Source of the DNA: DAOUJW01 sp034421015
GTDB lineage: Bacteria > Chloroflexota > Dehalococcoidia > Lucifugimonadales > UBA2985
Length of the DNA stretch: 64,000 nt
Direction: 5' to 3'
Assembly (NCBI GenBank): GCA_034421015.1
Contig: DAOUKT010000027.1
Coordinates: 61,214 to 125,213 of the forward strand
The notes under the pieces were generated by a model that was not told the origin of the DNA, made no database searches, and saw only the letters and a list, made by a program, of their open reading frames with translations. Below are positions 58,539 through 64,000 of the stretch, one piece after another. The position numbers and the translations under genes were made by a program. The stretch's first letter is position 1; every line of letters starts with the position of its first letter.

Positions 58539-58602
58539 GACAATCCCTCCTTGTGCGGTCTCGTTTGCCGGAACGCCTCTTGCGCCCGGCTCCGCCGCCG
58601 AC

Positions 58603-58631
58603 ATTATAGGCCTAACGCCCAGTTGGGTAAA
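58603..58631 (-). promoter_or_regulatory. Promoter of the selW-like gene
   Basis: On the minus strand TTTACC (58626-58631) and TATAAT (58603-58608) are 17 bases apart, about 65 bp upstream of the selenoprotein ATG. The -10 is perfect and the -35 weak. Confidence 0.5.
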
Positions 58632-58737
58632 GGCGGAGGAGGGAGCTTACTAGGGAAGTGGAAACCGCAGAGGCATTCCTCTTGCACGAGTCTCCTATTG
58701 CGTTACACGTGACAATGATGTGATGTGATGTTAAGGT

Positions 58738-58986
58738 ATGCGTACCATAAAATGTAATCTCGCGAGGTTAAAATTGCTTTTTAGACGACGTTCACCGAAT
58801 CTGTCTCGTAGCAAGAGCAGAGAAGAAAAGGAGATTGATAAACCTAAGATGTACATTACTAAGTTGGGTAGACGATATGTCAAGGCATCTGATCTGCTAT
58901 ACAGCAAAAGAGGTCGTGAATCGGTCGCAAAGATGGCAAAATTCAATTTTGATAAACCTCGCTCCACACCTCCAACACCTCCATAG
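58738..58986 (+). CDS. Hypothetical basic protein (82 residues)
   Basis: The frame gives a Lys/Arg-rich protein with LARLKLLFRRRSPNLSRSKSREEK and YITKLGRRYVKASDLLYSKRGR, ending in a proline run. The only upstream purine run (AAGG) touches the ATG, so the start is doubtful. The region is clearly AT-richer than its neighbours. It is 36 bp before another unrecognised gene in the same AT-rich island. No family was recognised. Confidence 0.4.
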   Translation: MRTIKCNLARLKLLFRRRSPNLSRSKSREEKEIDKPKMYITKLGRRYVKASDLLYSKRGRESVAKMAKFNFDKPRSTPPTPP

Positions 58987-59022
58987 GAGGAGCAGGCTGA
59001 CGGTCTTGGACAGGTAACCGCA

Positions 59023-59715
59023 GTGAGTCTTGGCGATTTACTGGTCCCCACCATCCTTGGATATGCGCTTATAACTCGTCTAAACTACACACGTTTAGGA
59101 GCAGCGCGTGAGTCAGGTTATCATGTACTGTTTCGTTCAGCATTAGTTGGAGGAGTCTTATTTGGGATCTCCGAGCTTGCCCTGTCTGTGCTTCTTGAAC
59201 CTCATTTCCCACAAGTCCGAGAGATATGGAGTCGCTTACTACCTCCCGATTACTTCAATATTGGCGTACTAGTATTTGTCACGTTGCTTATTTGGATGAT
59301 AGGCAACAGAGTCTATAGCGTCGATAAAGCGCAACTAAGAGAAGCAAGGGAAACGGGTGATGTGATTGAGTTGCTAATATCGGACGCCATCTGGCAAGAT
59401 CAGTATGTAGAGCTATCTCTGAGGAATAGAAAGTCTTATATCGGGATTCCATTGGAGAGCGGTATAGGGCGACAAGGGCAGAGCGATATAGCCATCATCC
59501 CGCTGGCGAGCGGATACCGGGATAAGGACACCCAAGAGCTGAGAATCACCACCCACTACGCTCCTGTAATTGACCGCCTTCTAGATCAGCAGTCACCAAT
59601 CCCAGTCGTGGATTTCACTACTGTGATTCCGATCTCAGAAATAGTGTCGGCACGTATATTTCACCTAGAGGCATATACATTATTTCAAGATCAGGAACGA
59701 GATGCTAGGTTCTAA
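59023..59715 (+). CDS. Hypothetical membrane protein (230 residues)
   Basis: The start is GTG with CAGG upstream. Two or three membrane segments fall in the first 100 residues (LLVPTILGYALITRLNY, VLFRSALVGGVLFGISELALSVLL, YFNIGVLVFVTLLIWMIG). A soluble beta-rich part follows (YVELSLRNRKSYIGIPLE, DIAIIPLASGYRDKDTQELRITTHY). The layout resembles membrane-anchored effectors of small defence modules, but no catalytic motif is visible. AT-rich codon use matches the preceding ORF and contrasts with the GC-rich flanks, suggesting transfer. Confidence 0.6.
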   Translation: MSLGDLLVPTILGYALITRLNYTRLGAARESGYHVLFRSALVGGVLFGISELALSVLLEPHFPQVREIWSRLLPPDYFNIGVLVFVTLLIWMIGNRVYSVDKAQLREARETGDVIELLISDAIWQDQYVELSLRNRKSYIGIPLESGIGRQGQSDIAIIPLASGYRDKDTQELRITTHYAPVIDRLLDQQSPIPVVDFTTVIPISEIVSARIFHLEAYTLFQDQERDARF

Positions 59716-59803
59716 GTTAGATTGCACAATTGTCGGTAAAGATTGACAGATAAACCGGAATCCCTTGCGCCGCCAGTCGTACCTTCTAGTAATTGTCCGA
59801 CCT

Positions 59804-60355
59804 TCACCTCGCGCCCTCGTTACGTTTGACGGGAGACTCATCCACTTCTCTACTCTCACGCCCACCCTCTGAATATGCGCCCGCGGAGGCTGCGACTGGT
59901 GTCCCGGCGTCGCTCGCAACCGGCTTCTCCACAACCTCAATCACAAGGGAAAGCCCCACGACTTTGAGCGCGCGCTCTATGGTGCTCATGTGGGAGTGGT
60001 GGTCGGGGTTGCACAGCTTGCGCACCGCTGACTCGGTGACGCCGAGCTTATCCGCCAGGGCGACCTTGGTCATTCCCTGCTTGCGCATTGCGGTATTCAG
60101 GGCAACCTTTGCCGCGGCTACGGGCCGCAGGGCTATGGGCTGCTGGCCTTCCTTGACCGCGCTGGGTAGGGGAATGTCTTCATTCAAGTAGTAGTAGGAG
60201 CCCAAGGCGGCAACCAGAGCATCCTCCGCGTTCTCCCGCGCTTCTTCCCACGACCATCCGCCGGTTGTAGCGCCGTATACGTCGGGGAACTCTACCACAA
60301 ATCCTTCACCATCGTATTCATTTCCAATGATCTCGCAGGGGTAAACAAATCTCAT
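59804..60355 (-). CDS. hicB: HicB family antitoxin
   Basis: The 183-residue protein has an N-terminal HicB fold (MRFVYPCEIIGNEYDGEGFVVEFPDVYGATTGGWSWEEARENAEDAL). A C-terminal helix-turn-helix, TKVALADKLGVTESAVRKLCNPDHHS, binds the operator. It ends with a low-complexity tail of about 35 residues. I chose the ATG at 60355, behind AAGGGAGTTCTAAC. The hicA stop lies 1 bp upstream, so the pair is translationally coupled and self-regulated. Confidence 0.9.
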   Translation of the reverse strand: MRFVYPCEIIGNEYDGEGFVVEFPDVYGATTGGWSWEEARENAEDALVAALGSYYYLNEDIPLPSAVKEGQQPIALRPVAAAKVALNTAMRKQGMTKVALADKLGVTESAVRKLCNPDHHSHMSTIERALKVVGLSLVIEVVEKPVASDAGTPVAASAGAYSEGGRESREVDESPVKRNEGAR

Positions 60356-60356
60356 G

Positions 60357-60563
60357 TTAGAACTCCCTTCTATCAATGCCCAGGTCTCTAAACATCGAGG
60401 CTAATGTTCTAGGCGCAATCTCGCCATGCTGGACGCGAGTTCGTCGCCCCCCGAGATAAACCGTCTGATGGCTTCCTTTGCCGTGACGAGTATCCAGGCG
60501 AAACTCCAAGCCGTTCCTTCTGGCATACCTCTGGGCCCGCCGTATGAATTCCCTCCCGTTCAC
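60357..60563 (-). CDS. hicA: HicA family toxin (mRNA interferase)
   Basis: The 68-residue dsRBD-fold protein has NGREFIRRAQRYARRNGLEFRLDT and the catalytic histidine in KGSHQTVYLGGRRT. It cuts mRNA when free of HicB. The start is GTG at 60563. Toxin-first order and contact with hicB are typical. All key residues are present. Confidence 0.9.
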   Translation of the reverse strand: MNGREFIRRAQRYARRNGLEFRLDTRHGKGSHQTVYLGGRRTRVQHGEIAPRTLASMFRDLGIDRREF

Positions 60564-60695
60564 CGCTACATTATCGCACCTTTCGGGACGATTGCAACGC
60601 TGGAGTTCGTGTTGCTGGCAAACTACGGGAAAACCTTGCTAAACTTACGCAGGTCAAAGCTGCGGCTCTGGAATCTCTGCATTTAAGGGGGTCAG

Positions 60696-61736
60696 ATGAA
60701 GGCGGTATACATTGCTGAACACGGCGGCCTCGACAAGCTCATCTTCGGCGACAGGCCGGACCCCAAAGCGGGTCCCGGCGAAGTCGTCATAAGGGTGCGG
60801 GCCAGCGCCCTGAACCACCTGGACCTGGGTGTCCGCTCCGGGGGAGGCCGGGGGCCCGGCTCCCTGCCGAGAATCCTGGGCTGCGACATGGCGGGCGAGA
60901 TCGAAGAGATCGGCGAGGGCGTTTCGGGCTTCCAGACCGGGGACAGGGTCCTGGTGGACAACCGCATCAAGTGCGACGCCTGCCGCCAGTGCCTCCAGGG
61001 CCAGGACCAGTTGTGCGAGAGCCAGCAGAGGATTGGCGTGGACACAGACGGAGGGCACGCGGAGCTCTGCGTCGTGCCGGCCGTGAACGTGCACAAGTTC
61101 CGCGACTCCATGTCCTTTGAGGAAGCTGCCGCCATCCCCCTGGCGTTTCACACGGCCTGGCACTGCCTGATGGTGCGGGGCCAGCTACAGCCGTGGGAGA
61201 CCATCCTCATCCAGGCCGGAGGCAGCGGTGTGGGCAGCGCGGCCATTCAGATAGCCAAGAGAATCGGGGCCAAGGTCATTACCACCGCCGGAACGGACGA
61301 GAAGGTGGCCCGGGCCAAGGAGATGGGCGCAGACGAGGGCATCAACTATCGCACCACGCCTGAGTTCAGCAGAGCCGCCAGGGACCTGAACGACGGCCTC
61401 CCGGTGGACATGGTGCTGGACGTGGTTGGAGCTGCCGTGTGGAGGGAGAACCTCCTCAGCCTGAGGCCGGGCGGACGGCTGGTTATCACGGGCACCACGT
61501 CGGGGGCGCAGACGGACATGGACCTGTCGCTGCTGCAGGGCAGGCCGCTCACGCTGATGGGCAGCGGTGGCCGGACGCGGCGTTCATTCGGCGAGATGAT
61601 GAGCGTCATCAACCGGGGTGAGTTGCACGGCGTTGTGGGACGCGTCTTCCCTCTTCAGGACGTGGCCGAGGCTCACAGGGTGATGGAGGACAGGGACTTC
61701 TCTGGGAAGCTGGTGATACAGGGGCCGGAGGGTTAG
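60696..61736 (+). CDS. Zinc-type alcohol dehydrogenase/quinone oxidoreductase (MDR family)
   Basis: The 346-residue medium-chain dehydrogenase has a GroES-like N-terminus with ASALNHLDLGVRSG. The structural zinc loop is CDACRQCLQGQDQLC, and the cofactor domain is ILIQAGGSGVGSAAIQIAKRIGAKVITTAGTDEK. The catalytic zinc ligand is replaced in part: NHLD, as in quinone reductase-like members. The substrate is unknown. GGGGGTC precedes the ATG. Standalone gene. Confidence 0.9.
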   Translation: MKAVYIAEHGGLDKLIFGDRPDPKAGPGEVVIRVRASALNHLDLGVRSGGGRGPGSLPRILGCDMAGEIEEIGEGVSGFQTGDRVLVDNRIKCDACRQCLQGQDQLCESQQRIGVDTDGGHAELCVVPAVNVHKFRDSMSFEEAAAIPLAFHTAWHCLMVRGQLQPWETILIQAGGSGVGSAAIQIAKRIGAKVITTAGTDEKVARAKEMGADEGINYRTTPEFSRAARDLNDGLPVDMVLDVVGAAVWRENLLSLRPGGRLVITGTTSGAQTDMDLSLLQGRPLTLMGSGGRTRRSFGEMMSVINRGELHGVVGRVFPLQDVAEAHRVMEDRDFSGKLVIQGPEG

Positions 61737-61749
61737 CGCCGGGTGCAGA

Positions 61750-61929
61750 CTAAAGGGCCAGCGCCAGGGTGAGAGCCAGGAACAGGCCTGTCAGAACGGT
61801 AGCGCACACAGGCAGGGGCATAAATGCGCCCCGGGATCGCCTGCGGCCGCTCACCAGGCGACTTCGGCATACGCGACAGCCAGCTTCCATCGCCCGACCT
61901 TTTGCCTGAAGTTTGTGCAGACTTGTCAT
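61750..61929 (-). CDS. Possible small membrane protein
   Basis: The frame encodes about 59 residues, a basic, Cys-containing N-terminus (AGCRVCRSRLVSGRRRSRG) and one hydrophobic segment (PVCATVLTGLFLALTLALAL) that ends at the stop. Starts at 61929 or 61890 are possible, neither with a good ribosome site. Charge placement fits a tail-anchored peptide, but it could be chance. Confidence 0.35.
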   Translation of the reverse strand: MTSLHKLQAKGRAMEAGCRVCRSRLVSGRRRSRGAFMPLPVCATVLTGLFLALTLALAL

Positions 61930-62041
61930 CGCATGGCCCCAATTAGCTTGCAATTGCTCCGAGTTTTCCCAGACCTAGGCTGTGTGTACTAACCTATGTT
62001 GTCTCTACAGCAGTAAGTCACAACAGCAACCTTAGTGTATA

Positions 62042-62070
62042 ACTTTGTGCATACTTTGTCAATACTTTGT
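62042..62070 (+). repeat. Three ACTTTGT direct repeats at 11-bp spacing
   Basis: ACTTTGT occurs at 62042, 62053 and 62064, exactly one helical turn apart, with AT in between. They lie about 100 bp upstream of the gene at 62169 and could be an operator for a protein binding one face of DNA. The 61930-62160 gap holds no gene. Confidence 0.55.
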
Positions 62071-62168
62071 CCAGACAAGCGAGGGGAGTAAGCATGGCGT
62101 AGGGCTATATCCTGTGCTATATTTGTAAAGCTGAAACTTGATCAGCGTTAGATTGGGGAGCAACCGGC

Positions 62169-62600
62169 ATGACGCAAGACCAGCAGCCCGTGGCGCACAC
62201 GTCACACACGGAGATCACACTTGACCAGCTGGGCAATATGCAGCCAGGTCTGGCGAGGCTGATGGCGGAGATCAGCGACCGGTACTGGATCCTGTATTAC
62301 GCCGCCAAGGGCGGGAACTGGAAGCTGGCGGCCCTCCAGTCGTCGGAGGTGGAGAAGGCTCTCAGGATCGGTGAGGTCACACGGCCCAGGTACACGGCGC
62401 ACCTGGAGGCCTTCATCAAGGGACCCCTGACCGCCATCAACAAGGCCATCGAGGAGCGGGACTGGGACGCGTTTGAGCACAGCTACAACGTAGGTGTAAA
62501 CGCGGCAAACGTCTACCACCGGGAGTACAACCACGAGGAGATTGTCTGGCAGCTGCCGGACGAGCCTCCCAAGCACCTGAGGATGACGCCCAGCGACTAG
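62169..62600 (+). CDS. Conserved-looking hypothetical protein (143 residues)
   Basis: This soluble, helix-rich protein has GLARLMAEISDRYWILYYAAKGGNWKLAALQSSEVEKAL and YTAHLEAFIKGPLTAINKAIEERDWDAFEHSYNVGVNAANVYH. The spaced Trp/His/Glu residues in helices hint at a four-helix bundle that might bind metal or heme, but I do not recognise the family. GGGGAGCAACCGGC precedes the ATG. A methyltransferase gene follows 48 bp downstream. Confidence 0.75.
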   Translation: MTQDQQPVAHTSHTEITLDQLGNMQPGLARLMAEISDRYWILYYAAKGGNWKLAALQSSEVEKALRIGEVTRPRYTAHLEAFIKGPLTAINKAIEERDWDAFEHSYNVGVNAANVYHREYNHEEIVWQLPDEPPKHLRMTPSD

Positions 62601-62648
62601 GCCGTCCTGCAGTATCCCCGTTCCTGCAACCCCAACCGAGAACATGGA

Positions 62649-63485
62649 ATGACGAACAGCGCAGCCACACTGGCCGGAGAGCGATGGCGGCGGATGGTGG
62701 AGGAAGAGCACGCCCAGTCCGACAGCGTTCGCGAGAAGGCGGACGCGCCGCCGGACTCGTGGGAGCCCTTTGCCGGGCGGTTCCGGCCCTCCCTGGAAAC
62801 AACCGACCCCATTGTCCTGGGCCTCCTGAACGAGGTTGAGCCTCGCCACACCGTCATAGACGTTGGCGCGGGCGCGGGGCGGGTGGCCCTGCCCATGTCC
62901 CTGCGCTGCCGCCAAGTCGTCGCCGTGGAGCCTTCGGCCAGCATGAGGGCTGTCCTTGAGGAGGAGGCCTCGCAGCACGGGCGGGACAACATCGACCTGG
63001 TGGCATCCACCTGGGAGGAGGCGCAGGCAGCCCCGGCCGACGTTGTGATGTGCGTCCAGGTCCTGTACACCATCAGGGACATTGTGGGGTTCGTCCGCAA
63101 ACTGGAGGCCCACGCGCGCGAGAAGGTACTGGTTGTGCTGGGCGAGAATCCGCCGTACACCCAGTCCAACCCCCTGTGGCCCCTGGTACACGGACAGGAG
63201 CGGCTCAAGCTGCCCTCGCTGAGAGAGCTGATGGCGCTCCTTTGGGACATGGACATCTACCCTGACGTGAGGATGCTGCCTACTCAGGCGCCTCGCGGCT
63301 TCGAGAGCCGGGAGGGAGCGGTACAACAGACGCGGCAGCGTATGATGGTTGAGCCCGGGGGCGATGGGGAAGGTCGCTTGAGGGCGGCTTTGGACCAGCT
63401 GCTGGAGGAGGTGGACGGGCGGTTCATGATCAGGGGAGCGCCGACGTTCCGCCCTGCGCTGGTGAGCTGGAGGCCGGAGCGATAG
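62649..63485 (+). CDS. Class I SAM-dependent methyltransferase
   Basis: The 278-residue protein has motif I VIDVGAGAGRVALPMSLRC, then VVAVEPSASMRAVLEEEA (motif II) and DVVMCVQVLYTIRDIVGFVRKLEAHA. The substrate is unknown. Its place just before the 23S rRNA gene invites the idea of rRNA modification, but no RNA-binding domain is visible and the rRNA has its own promoter. Possibly co-transcribed with the preceding gene. Confidence 0.85.
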   Translation: MTNSAATLAGERWRRMVEEEHAQSDSVREKADAPPDSWEPFAGRFRPSLETTDPIVLGLLNEVEPRHTVIDVGAGAGRVALPMSLRCRQVVAVEPSASMRAVLEEEASQHGRDNIDLVASTWEEAQAAPADVVMCVQVLYTIRDIVGFVRKLEAHAREKVLVVLGENPPYTQSNPLWPLVHGQERLKLPSLRELMALLWDMDIYPDVRMLPTQAPRGFESREGAVQQTRQRMMVEPGGDGEGRLRAALDQLLEEVDGRFMIRGAPTFRPALVSWRPER

Positions 63486-63525
63486 AAGTCTCAGAAATCG
63501 GTCTTCAACAGCCCTCAAAAACCCC

Positions 63526-63554
63526 TTGACTACCCTGCATGGCGGATGTATACT
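63526..63554 (+). promoter_or_regulatory. Strong promoter of the 23S rRNA gene
   Basis: TTGACT (63526-63531) and TATACT (63549-63554) are separated by 17 bases, close to consensus, about 158 bp upstream of the 23S start and after the methyltransferase stop. Confidence 0.8.
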
Positions 63555-63633
63555 TCCCTTTACGTCGTATCAAAGAGGTAACAAAAGCTGTTCATCTGAA
63601 CACATACTGACCAACCTAGCTGATGCTAATTCC

Positions 63634-63680
63634 CCGGCGGCTGGAAGCATTCAGCCGTCGTTTTGTGTGTACGTTAACAA
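63634..63680 (+). promoter_or_regulatory. rRNA leader with terminator-like hairpin and boxA-like sequence
   Basis: GGCGGCTG pairs with CAGCCGTC (one G-U pair) and is followed by GTTTTG, an attenuator-like hairpin in the leader. GTTAACAA at 63673-63680 resembles the boxA antitermination element of rrn leaders. The order promoter, hairpin, boxA suggests controlled read-through into 23S. Confidence 0.5.
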
Positions 63681-63711
63681 CTGAATAGAGAGTTTTACGG
63701 GCCTGAATGTG

Positions 63712-64000
63712 GGTTAAGTTAATACGGGCCCACGGTGGATGCCTTGGCGCCAAGGGCCGAGGAAGGGCGTGGCAAGACTGCGAAAAGCCTCGGTGAGCTG
63801 TCTAGCAAGCGTAGCCGGGGATTCCCGAATGGGGAAACCCATCCCGGCAAAACCGGGATAGCCCTATCTGAACCCTTAGGATAGGGTGGGTAAGCGAGAG
63901 AACTGAAACATCTCAGTACCTCGAGGAAAATAAATCAACCGAGATTCCCTTAGTAGTGGCGAACGAACGGGGAAGAGCCTAAACCTCTGGAGCTTAGTGG
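63712..64000 (+). rRNA. 23S ribosomal RNA, 5' part
   Basis: From GGTTAAGTTAATACGGGCCC the sequence follows the conserved start of 23S rRNA: ACGGTGGATGCCTTGGC, GATTCCCGAATGGGGAAACCC, CTGAACCC, GGTAAGCGAGAG, GAACTGAAACATCTCAGTA and AACCGAGATTCCCTTAGTAG. The gene runs off the window edge. No 16S rRNA or spacer tRNA precedes it within the window. Confidence 0.97.

Overview
The window looks like a high-GC chromosome segment of a member of the Chloroflexota, most likely a Dehalococcoidia/SAR202-type bacterium. This is an inference. It rests on paralogous lipid and CoA enzymes (family III CoA transferase, tandem enoyl-CoA hydratases, tandem acyl-CoA dehydrogenases), on a 23S rRNA gene that starts next to a protein gene with no 16S in front (dehalococcoids are known for unlinked 16S and 23S-5S genes), and on redox chemistry typical of the group (desulforedoxins, Rieske ferredoxins, molybdenum cofactor genes, selenocysteine use). 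No phage structural genes, transposases or CRISPR arrays were seen.

Layout. 1-500: the end of an MNT nucleotidyltransferase antitoxin gene overlapping a HEPN toxin gene. 600-1790: CoA transferase. 1841-5934: an AT-richer three-gene minus-strand module, DndC-like PP-loop/Fe-S enzyme, then HerA-like ATPase, then NurA-like nuclease, with overlapping or nearly touching genes. This is the best candidate for an undescribed defence system. Its upstream edge carries a perfect 14-bp palindrome and a decayed copy of the end of the nearby mocA gene. 6159-8362: a hyperacidic small protein and the molybdenum-enzyme maturation genes mocA and xdhC. 8458-12562: small conserved genes, tRNA-Thr, a voltage-gated cation channel with a TLDDW filter, and an Apea-type HEPN protein. 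12747-25057: two enoyl-CoA hydratases, rarA, lipoprotein, flippase-like protein, moeA, acylphosphatase, a candidate structured RNA, two desulforedoxins, lipA and an amidohydrolase. 25136-26664: a type II restriction-modification pair with a BglII-like nuclease. 26858-32219: prenyl synthase, metG, cvpA, HNH nuclease, lexA with its own box, and an EVE-domain protein. 32222-44901: aldo-keto reductase, Cas4/AddB-like Fe-S nuclease, proS, queF-yhhQ, two Rieske proteins, gmk-aroA-tyrA, site-2 protease, Nudix, selA. 44911-57763: fabF-folC-epimerase, a YqeK-type HD protein, lipoprotein, two acyl-CoA dehydrogenases, and the aroKB-ctaB-reductase operon. 57914-64000: small membrane protein, a SelW-like selenoprotein with an in-frame UGA, an AT-rich two-gene island, hicAB, an alcohol dehydrogenase, a hypothetical gene, a methyltransferase, and the 5' part of 23S rRNA with its own promoter and leader.

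How the genes fit together. Housekeeping blocks (aromatic amino acid synthesis split between gmk-aroA-tyrA and aroKB; fatty acid and folate; tRNA charging; queuosine; lipoate; molybdenum cofactor; selenocysteine) are interrupted by AT-richer accessory islands devoted to defence or conflict: DndC-HerA-NurA, Apea-HEPN, restriction-modification, the 58738-59715 pair, and hicAB. Palindromic non-coding repeats of two related families fill many of the intergenic gaps.
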